Origin: Pseudogracilibacillus auburnensis
GTDB lineage: Bacteria > Bacillota > Bacilli > Bacillales > Amphibacillaceae
NCBI RefSeq assembly: GCF_003201975.1
Contig: NZ_QJJQ01000004.1
Span: 62,001 to 126,000 of the forward strand
Length of the DNA: 64,000 nucleotides
Reading direction: 5' to 3'
Each line of letters begins with the position of its first letter. Position 1 is the first letter of the stretch. Below, in pieces: positions 55,082 to 64,000 of the stretch. The notes below the pieces were generated by a model. That model had not been told where the DNA came from. It ran no database searches and was given only the letters and a program-made list of their open reading frames with translations. A program made the position numbers and the translations under genes.

Positions 55082-56194
55082 TTGATAGGTAATCATAAGT
55101 TGAAGCTTTTATTGATCGGCTTCCTTATCATATCGTTATTTGGTTGTAAGCAAATGAATCAATATACACCAGAAAAAGTTATTTCCAATGCATTAGGAGC
55201 TGAAAAAGAAGTATCTTATTATGGTGAGTTAAAGTTTGATCTTGAAGAAATCGAGGAATTTAAAGATGTAGTAGTGAAGGAATGGCGTCATCAAAATAAA
55301 TCACGAATAGAAGTTGACACGGATGAAGGAGCAGTAGTTGTTGTAGTTGATGAAGAATATGCAACAATTTATCAAGAAGAAGACAAGACGGCTTTCAAAG
55401 TAGCATTTGGAAATATGTTTTTGGATCAAATGTATATGAGCCCAAAGGAACTAGTTGAATCATTACTTAACCAAATTACAGATACCCATGAAATTGAGAA
55501 TGTCGGCAAAGAAAAGGTTGCCAACCGTGATGCATTCCATCTTGTTGCAAAAAAGAAAAAAGATAAAAAGAGTTTATATGGAGATCAAGAACTATGGATA
55601 GATAAAGAGAATTGGGTGGTGTTGAAAACGAAAATGACGAATGGAGATATCGAAAACACAGTCGAATATACAAAAATTGATTTTAATCCGAAAATAGATG
55701 AATCCCTATTTCAATTAGATTTACCAGAAGATGTGGATATTGAAACAGTTGATGACTTTGAGGAATATTCTGAGGAAATCACAATGGAAGAAATCCCAGA
55801 AAAAATGGAGAAAAATATATTCCTTTTTCCAGATAATGATGAACATAAATTAGATACTATTTCTTTCACCGAAATTGAAGGAGATTTTGGCTATACTGAT
55901 TTAACGATCGATTATAAACGTAGTGATGGATCACCTTTAATGACATTAACAATTTTTAAAACTAGTGATAATGAGGCAAATGATGAAATAACTGATGATG
56001 AATTTGACATCTATGGAGAGGATGCCGAAAAAATAAAGATAAGAGATACCCAAGCATTATATATTAATTTTAATGAATTGCACTCTGTTAATTGGATAGA
56101 AGGAGGGGTAAACTATTCAATTGATCTAATCGATCCTGACCTTACGTTAGAAGATGTGCAAAAACTAGCAGAAGAAATGAAAGAAATAAAATAA
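55082..56194 (+). CDS. Lipoprotein, LolA-like plus DUF4367-like C-terminal region
   Basis: 370 residues. TTG start after AAGGAGGGG; lipobox SLFGC. Residues 30-220 read as an outer-membrane-lipoprotein-sorting (LolA/YdcC-like) fold (GELKFDLEEIEEFKDVVVKEWRHQNKSRIEVD, DQELWIDKENWVVLKTKM). Residues 245-370 resemble DUF4367, with the ending NWIEGGVNYSIDLIDPDLTLEDVQKLAEEM. It could be the stress sensor or a helper of the exporter. It starts 1 base after the kinase stop. Confidence 0.75.
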   Translation: MIGNHKLKLLLIGFLIISLFGCKQMNQYTPEKVISNALGAEKEVSYYGELKFDLEEIEEFKDVVVKEWRHQNKSRIEVDTDEGAVVVVVDEEYATIYQEEDKTAFKVAFGNMFLDQMYMSPKELVESLLNQITDTHEIENVGKEKVANRDAFHLVAKKKKDKKSLYGDQELWIDKENWVVLKTKMTNGDIENTVEYTKIDFNPKIDESLFQLDLPEDVDIETVDDFEEYSEEITMEEIPEKMEKNIFLFPDNDEHKLDTISFTEIEGDFGYTDLTIDYKRSDGSPLMTLTIFKTSDNEANDEITDDEFDIYGEDAEKIKIRDTQALYINFNELHSVNWIEGGVNYSIDLIDPDLTLEDVQKLAEEMKEIK

Positions 56195-56218
56195 ATGATT
56201 TTAGGGAGATGAAAAGGA

Positions 56219-56896
56219 ATGACGAATGAAATGGAACAAACAGTAAAGGAAAAACCATCTATTTTTGGGATGATTATGAGCCCGGGTGAACAATTTAATA
56301 GAATAAGAGAGAATCCAAAAATATTCGTAGCATTACTAATTGTCACTGCACTATCTATCATTGGATCTACTTTAATGGTAACAGGTTTTGATCCTACAAC
56401 TGATCCGAATTTAGCTGGGATGAGTGAGGATGAATTGATGTTCGTTACCATGGGCGCACAAATAGTGCTTATCTTAACAGGATTATTATCACCAGTAATT
56501 ACCGTGTTAGTTTTGTCGGTTATTCATATTATTGTTGCTAAAATGACACAATCAACTGTTTCATTTAAACAATTATTTTCAATGAATTCATATATTTATA
56601 TGATAAGTGCCCTTAGTTTTCTATTAAATGGACTTGTAACACTATTCGTCGGAGGAAACAACGAAATTTATTTTACTAGTATCAATTCCATTATTGGAGC
56701 TGAAGGAGCTTTTGGCGCATTCTTGAATTATATTGAGATCTTTACCATTTGGAAAATAATTATTACTGCTCTCGGTTTACAAATCGTTGCTCGATTTTCA
56801 AAAACGTTATCATGGTCGATTGTAATTGTGATATTCGTGATTATGGTTATATTCTCAATGGTCACTTCAGGACTATCCTCAATGGTGGGTGTTTAA
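56219..56896 (+). CDS. yknW: Yip1-domain membrane protein, YknW-like
   Basis: 225 residues, five transmembrane helices. The opening PSIFGMIMSPGEQFNRIRENPKIFVALLIVTALSIIG is the standard Yip1 (PF04893) start in Bacillus. In B. subtilis YknW works with the YknXYZ ABC exporter in resistance to the SdpC toxin; the same gene order follows here, which supports the name. ATG behind AGGGAG. Confidence 0.8.
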   Translation: MTNEMEQTVKEKPSIFGMIMSPGEQFNRIRENPKIFVALLIVTALSIIGSTLMVTGFDPTTDPNLAGMSEDELMFVTMGAQIVLILTGLLSPVITVLVLSVIHIIVAKMTQSTVSFKQLFSMNSYIYMISALSFLLNGLVTLFVGGNNEIYFTSINSIIGAEGAFGAFLNYIEIFTIWKIIITALGLQIVARFSKTLSWSIVIVIFVIMVIFSMVTSGLSSMVGV

Positions 56897-56902
56897 TACA
56901 TA

Positions 56903-58003
56903 ATGAAAAAAAAGTGGATTATTATCATTGTTTCTATCTTAGTAGTAGGGCTAATTGGAATTAATGTATGGAAAAGCAAAGCAACGACAACTTTTAAGGT
57001 AGAAACAGCGACATTAACAGAAGAAACAATGAAAGAAACCGTGATGACACCAGGAACATTAAAATTAGATAAGGAGCAATACATCTATTTTCAACCTGAA
57101 AAAGGGGAAGTAGCAGAAATTTTTGTAGAAGAAGGAGATAAAGTTGAAGAAGGTGATAAACTTCTTCGATACGAAAATAAACAATTAGATCTTGAAAAGG
57201 AACAAAATGATTTACAGATTAGGTCATTGTACTTGCAGATCGACAGTGAGAATAAAAAACAACAGAAAGTAAATAAAGAATTGGAAAAAGATAAAGACAA
57301 TGAAATGCTTAAAGAAGAATGGGATCAAATTCAATTGCAGCGACAACTAAACAATATCGAGTTAGAACGAGAAAATTTACAAAAAGAATCGATCACCTCT
57401 AGCATCGAAGACCTTGAAGTGAAATCAGAAGTAGATGGAACCATTTTAACAGTAAACGAAGAAGCGGCTTCTGAAACACAAATGAATGAACAATCCATTA
57501 TCCGAATTGGTTCTTTAAACGATGTCATTGTAGAAGGGTCTATTTCAGAATATGACACTCTAAATATATCTGTTGGACAGCAAGTCGTTCTAACGTCTGA
57601 TGCAGTTCCGGAGGAAAAATGGGAAGGTAAAGTGAGCTTTATTGGGGACCTCCCAGAAGAATCAAGTGGTATGGGACTTGAAAACAATGACTCTAGCGTT
57701 GTCTATCCAATCCGTGTCACAGTGGAAGATGATATAAAATTAAAGCCAGGTTTTAAAATGTTAATTGAAATAGTTACAAGTGAAGAGACAGTTAATACAT
57801 TACCGATTAATGCGGTTAAACAAGAGGACGATGAGAATTACGTATTTATCGTTGAAGATGGGAAAGCAAAACGTGTCGAAGTAAAAATAGGTTCCGTTGA
57901 TTCGGAAAAAATGGCAATTAAAGATGGTATTAATAAAGAGGACAAAGTCATTATCGATCCTTCCGATGATATTCAGAATGGGATGGAAGTGACAGTTAAA
58001 TGA
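56903..58003 (+). CDS. yknX: HlyD/MacA-type membrane fusion protein, YknX-like
   Basis: 366 residues. One N-terminal transmembrane anchor (about 5-22); a lipoyl/barrel-sandwich half (QYIYFQPEKGEVAEIFVEEGDKVEEGDKLLRYE); a coiled-coil hairpin (about 90-170); the second lipoyl half (VKSEVDGTILTVNEEA); then beta-barrel and membrane-proximal domains. It bridges the ABC exporter to the outside surface. It starts 6 bp after yknW and overlaps yknY. Confidence 0.85.
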   Translation: MKKKWIIIIVSILVVGLIGINVWKSKATTTFKVETATLTEETMKETVMTPGTLKLDKEQYIYFQPEKGEVAEIFVEEGDKVEEGDKLLRYENKQLDLEKEQNDLQIRSLYLQIDSENKKQQKVNKELEKDKDNEMLKEEWDQIQLQRQLNNIELERENLQKESITSSIEDLEVKSEVDGTILTVNEEAASETQMNEQSIIRIGSLNDVIVEGSISEYDTLNISVGQQVVLTSDAVPEEKWEGKVSFIGDLPEESSGMGLENNDSSVVYPIRVTVEDDIKLKPGFKMLIEIVTSEETVNTLPINAVKQEDDENYVFIVEDGKAKRVEVKIGSVDSEKMAIKDGINKEDKVIIDPSDDIQNGMEVTVK

Positions 58004-58851
58004 TTCGCTTAAAGAAAGTTGTAAAAAGCTATCCTGTTGCTGGAGAAGATTTAGTCGTTTTACAAGACATTGACCTCCAGATCAAAAATGGAGAATTTGT
58101 CGCTATCATGGGACCATCTGGCTCAGGAAAATCGACATTAATGAATATTATCGGTTGCTTAGATAAACCAACTAGTGGAGAGTATTTATTAAATGGGAAG
58201 CAGGTTTCTGCCTATGATGAAAAAGAGCTGGCTGGAGTACGAAACCAATCAGTTGGATTTGTCTTTCAGCAGTTTCAGCTTTTGCCCCGGCTAAATGCAT
58301 TACAAAATGTTGAATTGCCAATGATCTATGCAGGTGTTGGGAAAAAGGAACGGATCGATCGTGCACAAGAGGCATTAGAAAAAGTTGGACTAGGCGACCG
58401 GATGGATCATTTACCAAATGCACTATCAGGAGGGCAAAAACAACGAGTCGCCATTGCCCGGGCAATCGTCAATGAACCGAATATTATCCTTGCCGACGAA
58501 CCAACTGGTGCCCTTGACTCCAAAACGGGTGTACAAATAATGGATATGTTTACATTGTTAAACAAAGAAGGTACGACGGTTATTTTAGTAACACATGAAG
58601 CAGAAATAGCCAGTTATGCCAACCGAACGATATTTGTACGTGATGGAAAATTAACATCAGCTGGGGCTGTTGTCGATCAAGAATCGTATGAGAAATTAGT
58701 TGCATCAGGTGCAGAGGAAGAGCAGGAACAGGAAGAACGAAGTATTACTGAGAACGAAGAATCTGTGCATTTGGATGAATCAAGAGGCAACGAAATGAAG
58801 ATAGAACCATCATTGGTTGATCACCAAAAAGCGGAGGAGGGTAAGATGTGA
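58000..58851 (+). CDS. yknY: MacB-type ABC exporter ATPase, YknY-like
   Basis: 283 residues. Walker [11 protein letters not shown]-loop [21 protein letters not shown], signature [15 protein letters not shown], Walker [17 protein letters not shown] and the His switch VTHEAE. The core ends near residue 230. A further 50-odd residues form an acidic, low-complexity tail ([20 protein letters not shown]...) not usual for YknY-size proteins (about 230). ATG overlaps yknX by 4 bases. Confidence 0.93.
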   Translation: MIRLKKVVKSYPVAGEDLVVLQDIDLQIKNGEFVAIMGPSGSGKSTLMNIIGCLDKPTSGEYLLNGKQVSAYDEKELAGVRNQSVGFVFQQFQLLPRLNALQNVELPMIYAGVGKKERIDRAQEALEKVGLGDRMDHLPNALSGGQKQRVAIARAIVNEPNIILADEPTGALDSKTGVQIMDMFTLLNKEGTTVILVTHEAEIASYANRTIFVRDGKLTSAGAVVDQESYEKLVASGAEEEQEQEERSITENEESVHLDESRGNEMKIEPSLVDHQKAEEGKM

Positions 58852-60047
58852 GTGTTTTAGAAAATATAAAAATGGCATTTTCCTCCCTCCGTGCACATAA
58901 AATGCGCTCCATTTTAACAATGCTCGGTATCATTATTGGTGTTGGTTCCGTTATTGCAGTCGTTGCGATTGGTCAAGGTGGGGAGGCAGTATTAAAATCA
59001 CAATTTACTGGTGAATCAAATACAATCTCCCTATATTATATGCCTTCTGATGAAGAACTCGAGTCAAATGCAAGTTCCATTTATGAAGATGCTTTTACAC
59101 AGGAAGATATAAAATTAATCGAAACGATTCCAGAAGTAGAAAAAGTTGTTGCCACAAGTACAGAATCTTCTCCTGTTCGTTATCATCAAGAAAGTACAGA
59201 TGGCACAATAATGGGAATCAACCAAGCATATTTAGACGTCCAAGGTTTAGAAATTGCTGAAGGACGAAATTTACTAGCAGCTGATTTTTTAAGTGGTGCA
59301 AGAGTTGCTATTGTAGGTGACGGGTTTAAAGAAGATTTGTTTGAAGATGACGATGAGGAATTGTTAGGAAAAGTAGTTTATATAGGAGCACAACCTGTTG
59401 AAATTGTTGGAGTAATCGAATCAGAGGAAGGCTTCTTTAGCTTTGGTTCTAATACTGTGTATGTTCCTATGAAAACTTGGCAATCTGTTTTTGCAAAAAC
59501 ATCCATTACAGAAGTTTCCATTAAAGCAGAAGGCCCTGATGAATTAAAAGTTGCTGGAGAAAGGGCAGCAGATCTTTTGAATACTGCGCATGATAAAGAA
59601 GATTCGTACCAAATTTTAAACATGGAGGAAATGGCAGAAGGTATCGGGAAAATTACACGTATCATGACGATTATTATTAGTAGTATTGCGGGAGTTTCAC
59701 TGTTAGTTGGCGGAATTGGCGTCATGAACATCATGCTCGTCTCTGTTACGGAACGAACGAGGGAAATTGGTGTGCGCATGTCATTAGGTGCAACACGCGG
59801 TCAAATCTTATTTCAATTTTTAATTGAAGCTGTGACATTAACCTTAATTGGTGGTTTAATTGGAATGGCATTAGGAACTGGCGCAGCTCTTATCGTATCT
59901 CATTATGCAGGTTGGCCGCCACTCGTTTCCATACCGGTTATTATCGGAGGTATACTATTCTCGATGTTTATCGGAATTATCTTCGGACTATTACCAGCAA
60001 ACAAAGCGTCAAGACTCGATCCGATAGAGTCGTTAAGATATGAATAA
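58848..60047 (+). CDS. yknZ: MacB-type ABC exporter permease, YknZ-like
   Basis: 399 residues. N-terminal TM1 (about 20-42) with MRSILTMLGIIIGVGSVIAVVAIGQGG; a large extracytoplasmic MacB_PCD domain (about 50-270); then three FtsX helices with the conserved VGGIGVMNIMLVSVTERTREIGVRMSLGA and FGLLPANKASRLDPIESLRYE ending. It is the channel subunit of the exporter. GTG start after GGAGGAGG, overlapping yknY. Confidence 0.93.
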   Translation: MSVLENIKMAFSSLRAHKMRSILTMLGIIIGVGSVIAVVAIGQGGEAVLKSQFTGESNTISLYYMPSDEELESNASSIYEDAFTQEDIKLIETIPEVEKVVATSTESSPVRYHQESTDGTIMGINQAYLDVQGLEIAEGRNLLAADFLSGARVAIVGDGFKEDLFEDDDEELLGKVVYIGAQPVEIVGVIESEEGFFSFGSNTVYVPMKTWQSVFAKTSITEVSIKAEGPDELKVAGERAADLLNTAHDKEDSYQILNMEEMAEGIGKITRIMTIIISSIAGVSLLVGGIGVMNIMLVSVTERTREIGVRMSLGATRGQILFQFLIEAVTLTLIGGLIGMALGTGAALIVSHYAGWPPLVSIPVIIGGILFSMFIGIIFGLLPANKASRLDPIESLRYE

Positions 60048-60083
60048 AGTTGTTTGCTAAGCGAAAAAACTATTTCTGTGAAA

Positions 60084-60125
60084 AAAGCAGGTTGGGGATT
60101 GAGTACCCCGCACCTGCTTTTTTTA
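60084..60125 (+). terminator. Terminator of the yknWXYZ operon
   Basis: A long stem: AAAGCAGGT and GGGG on the left pair with CCCC and ACCTGCTTT on the right, followed by seven T. Confidence 0.92.
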
Positions 60126-60264
60126 ATAAAAAAGATATAAAACAAGGTTGCCGTATTAAGATAGAGTCCATATAATTGTGTAAAAAGCAAAAATAAAAAA
60201 GGTCATATTAATTCCTTATGATACAATGTTTTCAACCACGAAATCAAAGTAGGAGGAATTAATA

Positions 60265-61434
60265 ATGACCCAACTACAGTTTAACCTAAATATGGATCTT
60301 TTAAAAGACTCAGTTATGAACTCTAACATTGATGCGGTTGTCAAATCTACCATCGTTTTAGTTTTAAACGAGTATATGGAAAAAGAACGCGATGAACATC
60401 TGAAAGTGCATGCATATGAACGGTCGTCGTATCGTCAGGACTATCGAAATGGTTACTATGAACGTGATTTCATGATGAGTATTGGAAAGATAAGGTTGCG
60501 TGTTCCTCGAACGCGCAGTGGTGAATTTGCACCTACTGTATTCGAAAAGTATGCTCGTTGTGATAAAGCATTTGTCCTCTCTATGGTTGAAATGGTAGTC
60601 AATGGGGTATCGACGCGGAAAGTGAAAAAAATTGTAGAAGAGTTATGCGGAGAGAGTGTTTCCAAGTCATTTGTTTCTTCTTTGACGGAAAAGTTAGATC
60701 CAATAGTCAAAAAGTGGGCGAATCGTCCTTTAAACACTCAATATTATCCATATATCTTTGTGGATGCCATGTATATTAAAGTGCGAGAACACCATAAGGT
60801 TGTGTCAAAAGCAGTCTACATCGCCACAGGAATAAATGAGGAGAATAAACGAGAAGTACTTGGCCTAAAAGTTGATCATACGGAAAGCTATGAAGCCTGG
60901 CAAAGCTTTTTTAAGGATTTGATAGCGCGAGGTCTACAATCCCCAAAACTGATTATTTCTGATGCACATAGCGGGCTTAAAAAAGCAATCTCAACAGAGT
61001 TTATCGGTACTTCCTGGCAGAGGTGTACCGTACATTTCAAACGAAATCTTATCGATAAAATGCCTAAGAAAGGCGTGGCAGAAGTCAAATTCGATCTCAA
61101 AAGAATTTTTGATGCGGTAAAAGTAGAGGACGCAAGAAAATTTAAAGATGAATTCGTGATACGTTATGAGGAGAACCCAAAGTTGGATAAATTCATCGAA
61201 AAATTGGAAGAAGGTTTTGATGATGCCATTCAATTTTTAAATGAAGATCAAAAATATCACAGATTTATCCATAGCACTAATTCATTAGAACGTTTAAACC
61301 AGGAGGTACGACGCCGAGAAAGAGTGATCCGTATCTTCCCGAATACACAATCTGCGTTTCGTCTGATTGGAGCTGTGCTAATGGACTATGACGAAAATCA
61401 AAAAAAGAGAAGACCCCTCTTTAAAAAAGAGTAG
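60265..61434 (+). CDS. IS256-family transposase
   Basis: 389 residues, a full-length mutator-type transposase. Catalytic Asp in YIFVDAMYIKVRE, second Asp in LIISDAHSGLKKA, and Glu in the HSTNSLERLNQEVRRRERVIRIFPN block, which is the IS256 signature. ATG behind TAGGAGGAA. No frameshift or stop is seen, so the element may be active. Confidence 0.93.
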   Translation: MTQLQFNLNMDLLKDSVMNSNIDAVVKSTIVLVLNEYMEKERDEHLKVHAYERSSYRQDYRNGYYERDFMMSIGKIRLRVPRTRSGEFAPTVFEKYARCDKAFVLSMVEMVVNGVSTRKVKKIVEELCGESVSKSFVSSLTEKLDPIVKKWANRPLNTQYYPYIFVDAMYIKVREHHKVVSKAVYIATGINEENKREVLGLKVDHTESYEAWQSFFKDLIARGLQSPKLIISDAHSGLKKAISTEFIGTSWQRCTVHFKRNLIDKMPKKGVAEVKFDLKRIFDAVKVEDARKFKDEFVIRYEENPKLDKFIEKLEEGFDDAIQFLNEDQKYHRFIHSTNSLERLNQEVRRRERVIRIFPNTQSAFRLIGAVLMDYDENQKKRRPLFKKE

Positions 61435-61456
61435 GCATTATTCTTTAACGAAAATT

Positions 61457-61490
61457 ATTTTGTAGGAAGGGGTACCCCTTCCTACAAAAT
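61457..61490. terminator. 34-bp perfect palindrome after the transposase
   Basis: A fully symmetric 34-bp sequence centred on GGGGTACCCC with outer arms ATTTTGTAGGAA. As RNA it forms a 16-bp stem ending in U's; it should stop transcription in both directions and shield the element. Confidence 0.8.
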
Positions 61491-61580
61491 AACAATCAAT
61501 CTAAATAAACACTAATATACGTGGTTGAAAATTATTTTAGAATTTACACAACATTAAGGACTTGACTCGTATTAAAACAC

Positions 61581-61860
61581 GTCCGCGCCGAATAACTCTA
61601 GTTCGCGCTGAATATTTCACGTCCGCGCCGAATAACTCTAGTTCGCGCTGAATATTTCACGTCCGCGCTGAATTATTCTAGTTCGCGCTGAATATTTCAC
61701 GTCCGCGCTGAATTATTCTAGTTCGCGCTGAATATTTCACGTCCGCGCCGAATAACTCTAGTTTACGCTGAATATTTCACGTCCGCGCCGAATAACTCTA
61801 TTTCGTGCTGAATATTTCACGTACATACTGGATTACCTTTCTTTACGTTGAACAAATCTT
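61581..61860. repeat. Nested 20/40-bp tandem repeat
   Basis: Six 40-bp units begin at 61581, 61621, 61661, 61701, 61741 and 61781, with a degenerate seventh at 61821. Each unit is two related 20-mers, GTCCGCGCcGAATaACTCTA and GTTCGCGCTGAATATTTCAC. Most units are identical or differ at one to three places; the last decays. No ORF spans it, and there is no spacer variation as in CRISPR. Confidence 0.9.
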
Positions 61861-61910
61861 GTATAAGCTAATTCAAACCTACAAACAATCACTGCGGGGC
61901 TACCGACCAG

Positions 61911-62900
61911 TTATAATTTAACAACTGTTCTTCCTTTAAGTTTCCCGGCTAATATATTTTTCAACGTAGTCGATAATCCATCGAGTGTAATTTCATTCGT
62001 TAATTCAGATAAAAGATCTGGTTTTAAATCAGTAGCCATGCGATCCCACAAGTGTTTTCGAACTTCCATTGGACAATAGACAGAATCAATTCCTAATAAA
62101 TTTACCCCCCGTAAAATAAACGGGAAGACGGTCGTTGGAAGTTTTAGACCACCAGTCAGTCCTGTTACTGCGACAGAACCGCCATATTTTGTCGCACTTA
62201 ATACATATGCAAGAATATCCCCACCAACAGGATCAACAGCACCAGCCCAGTGTTGTTTATCCAGCGGTCTAATTTTGTCAGGTTGCAATTCCTCACGAGA
62301 AATAATTTCCTTTGCTCCTAGTGAATATAAATAGTCGTGTTCGGAGGATTTTCCTGTACTTGCCACAACATCATAACCAAGTTTTGCAAGCATAGCCACT
62401 GCAGTACTACCTACTCCGCCAGTTGCACCAGTTACAAGGACAGGTCCATTTTCTGGTCGCAGGCCGTTCTGTTCCAAACGTAAAATCGATAAGGCGGCTG
62501 TAAAACCAGCTGTGCCATACGTCATTGCTTCTTTTAATGTCAGCCCTTTTGGTAAAGGAACAATCCAATCTGCTGGGATCCGTGCATATTCGCTAAAACC
62601 ACCGTAATGAGAGACACCAATTTCGTAACTAGTTGCAATAACTTCATCGCCTTCTTTAAATTGTTTATTCGAAGAGCTAACAACCGTACCAGCAAGATCA
62701 ATTCCAGGGACATGCGGATATTGTCGCACGATGTTTCCATTTGGGATTGCAGCAAGTCCATCTTTGTAATTAACACTGGAATAAGCTACACGAATGACAA
62801 CATCGCCTTTTGAAAGATCATCTAAATCTAATGTATCAATATTCACGGTGAATTCGCTTTCATCTTGATTGACGACTAATGCCTTAAAATTCTCTACCAT
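61911..62900 (-). CDS. YhdH/YhfP-family NADPH-dependent reductase (AcuI type)
   Basis: 329 residues, zinc-free medium-chain dehydrogenase. The N-terminal GroES-like domain has VAYSSVNYKDGLA and HVPGIDLAGTV; the Rossmann domain has VLVTGATGGVGSTAVAMLAKLGYDVVASTGK; DPVGG and TGLTGG are YhdH hallmarks. AcuI members reduce acryloyl-CoA to propionyl-CoA; others act on quinones. ATG behind TAGGAGGAG. Stands alone, just after the tandem repeat. Confidence 0.88.
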   Translation of the reverse strand: MVENFKALVVNQDESEFTVNIDTLDLDDLSKGDVVIRVAYSSVNYKDGLAAIPNGNIVRQYPHVPGIDLAGTVVSSSNKQFKEGDEVIATSYEIGVSHYGGFSEYARIPADWIVPLPKGLTLKEAMTYGTAGFTAALSILRLEQNGLRPENGPVLVTGATGGVGSTAVAMLAKLGYDVVASTGKSSEHDYLYSLGAKEIISREELQPDKIRPLDKQHWAGAVDPVGGDILAYVLSATKYGGSVAVTGLTGGLKLPTTVFPFILRGVNLLGIDSVYCPMEVRKHLWDRMATDLKPDLLSELTNEITLDGLSTTLKNILAGKLKGRTVVKL

Positions 62901-63010
62901 TTAAACTCCTCCTAATAAAGTATTGTAGTACAAAAATAAAAATGTAGAGCTAATTTAAGCGGTAGCATGATCTGGAAAAATCTTTGCCAGCATGCTTAGA
63001 TGCAAAACTT

Positions 63011-63673
63011 TTACTCTATTATTTCCCACTTATTTTGAATCGCAACTTCCCGTAATTTCTCATCTGGACTGACTGCAACAGGATTTCCTACGAGTTTTAA
63101 TACAAAGAGATCCGAATAGCTATCCCCATATGCAAAACTATTTTCCCAGTCAATTGATTCATTATTCATTTTATCATGAACTAATTCTGTTTTGCGTTCA
63201 GCCTGAACATGATCAATCGGCATCTTAGGATCATAAAACCCTTCCATTACTGGCACATCCGTTCCGATGATTGTGTCGACAGGGACATCCTTTGCAACGG
63301 ACTTAAGAAGCGGCGTAAATGCACCAGAAACAATCATCGTATGGAAGTTATCTTTGTTATGTTTATGTAGGCGAGAAAAAACGTCTTGATTAAAATCATC
63401 CCGCATTTTGTTCGCAATTTCAGCAAAATATTCATCTAATTCTGTTTCTGTTAGACCGGAAAAAGCACGCAAATATTTTTGCATCATTTGCATCTTCATT
63501 TTTCTTTCGGGATACATTTTTAATTTATAACTAATGTAAGGAACTAAAACAGATCGATAAAATCCTTTATAGCGTGGCCCATATGTTGTATGCTCTTTTA
63601 AATGTTTCATCAATAATGGAAAAGTTTCATTTTTATATAGTGTTCCATCAAAATCAAAAATTGCTAGTTTCAT
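63011..63673 (-). CDS. HAD-IB family phosphatase
   Basis: 220 residues of the SerB/PSP-like HAD subfamily IB. Motif I FDFDGTLYKNE (nucleophile and acid Asp), motif II MIVSGAFTPLL, Lys in QAERKTELV and motif III FAYGDSYSDLFVL. It hydrolyses a phosphate monoester; phosphoserine, lipid-linked or phosphosugar substrates are possible. ATG behind GGTGATAT. Ends 111 bp before the reductase and may share its transcript. Confidence 0.85.
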   Translation of the reverse strand: MKLAIFDFDGTLYKNETFPLLMKHLKEHTTYGPRYKGFYRSVLVPYISYKLKMYPERKMKMQMMQKYLRAFSGLTETELDEYFAEIANKMRDDFNQDVFSRLHKHNKDNFHTMIVSGAFTPLLKSVAKDVPVDTIIGTDVPVMEGFYDPKMPIDHVQAERKTELVHDKMNNESIDWENSFAYGDSYSDLFVLKLVGNPVAVSPDEKLREVAIQNKWEIIE

Positions 63674-64000
63674 TATATCACCAATTCTATCTAATTTATT
63701 TAAGCATACAACGGGTAAACAGGAGATGCAATGAAAGAGGTAAGGGAGGTGAGGAGTTTTCCCGATGGATCACCTTTGTTATTAATTAAGCCTACATTAT
63801 AAAATATCCAATTAATTGTAATGGTTCTATAATGAAAGAGATGTTAGTTATTAGGATAAAGATAATCCCTAAAGGAGGGGGACATCGACCTCTATCTGAT
63901 TATATTTTGAAAATATATGACGATTAATCAGAATGTGGGAAGGTAAATATTTTTTATAAGTATAGGAACGGTTTGAAGAGATAAAAAGTGAAACTTAGAC
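63674..64000. other. Right-edge intergenic region
   Basis: No complete gene. AAAGGAGGGGG near 63872-63882 looks like a ribosome site but has no start codon at a workable distance. The rest is AT-rich. A gene could begin beyond the window. Confidence 0.4.

Larger units (their letters stand above)
60176..61551 (+). mobile_element. IS256-family insertion sequence
   Basis: About 1.38 kb around an intact transposase. The ends share TTGTGTAAA (60176-60184 and reverse complement at 61543-61551) with weaker similarity inward. A second pair of inverted repeats, TTTTCAACCACG (60230-60241) and its complement (61520-61531), lies further in. No exact 8-bp target duplication was found, so the tips are approximate or the flanks have drifted. 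Confidence 0.75.

Noticed and set aside
61581-61860. CRISPR array
   Set aside because: The units are contiguous 40-bp tandem copies with no unique spacers, and there are no cas genes in the window.
1-64000. tRNA or rRNA genes
   Set aside because: No tRNA arm motif (GGTTCRA-type with flanking acceptor stem) or rRNA signature was noticed by eye on either strand; a covariance search would be needed to exclude them fully.

Overview
This 64 kb window looks like chromosome from a low-GC, endospore-forming member of the Bacillaceae. The supporting signs are a ytvI-type sporulation membrane gene, a complete des-desK-desR membrane-fluidity system, a yknWXYZ-type exporter, many TTG/GTG starts behind strong AGGAGG-like ribosome sites, and Bacillus-style intergenic palindromes. 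The genus is not determined. The left edge cuts an MFS gene; nothing is convincingly cut at the right edge.

Layout. 0-12.4 kb: a MerR regulator with a 19-bp-spaced promoter, a DUF4097-type lipoprotein and an SwrC-like RND exporter, followed by decayed remnants that include an internally deleted copy of that exporter. Then come accessory genes: an acetyltransferase, an APH-like kinase, a GyrI-like protein, an SDR, an MFS transporter and a DUF418 protein. 12.7-17.3 kb: a VOC protein, then a group II intron placed just after a terminator and split by an IS21-family element (istA/istB) with a 6-bp target duplication. 17.4-22.2 kb: a lipoprotein, a GC-rich structured intergenic region, and an operon of class II HMG-CoA reductase with a TctA-like permease. 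22.6-27.5 kb: a small secreted protein, a decayed IS30-family element, an unknown protein beside an ApeA-like HEPN protein (a candidate defence locus), and a 6S-like RNA candidate. 27.9-32.8 kb: two large membrane proteins. 33.5-37.9 kb: desR, desK, des and ytvI on the minus strand. 38-39.2 kb: a broken IS110-family transposase beside a REP-like palindromic region.

39.4-52.1 kb is the most distinctive part. It holds a GH20 hexosaminidase, a lactonase-family beta-propeller, an ABC importer (binding protein plus two permeases, no ATPase), a DUF624 protein, an amidohydrolase/deacetylase, a DgaE-like PLP ammonia lyase, a DgaF-like aldolase, a PfkB kinase and a GntR/UTRA regulator. Read together, the genes predict uptake and hydrolysis of an amino-sugar glycoside whose sugar acid is deacetylated, deaminated to 2-keto-3-deoxygluconate, phosphorylated and cleaved. 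A 24-bp perfect palindrome, a promoter and a cre-like site lie in the gap inside this locus.

52.2-64 kb: a DinB-like protein; a seven-gene operon of response regulator, histidine kinase, lipoprotein and yknWXYZ-like exporter; an apparently intact IS256-family element; a nested 20/40-bp tandem repeat; a YhdH/AcuI-type reductase; and a HAD-IB phosphatase.

All assignments come from reading the sequence and known family motifs. No database search was run.
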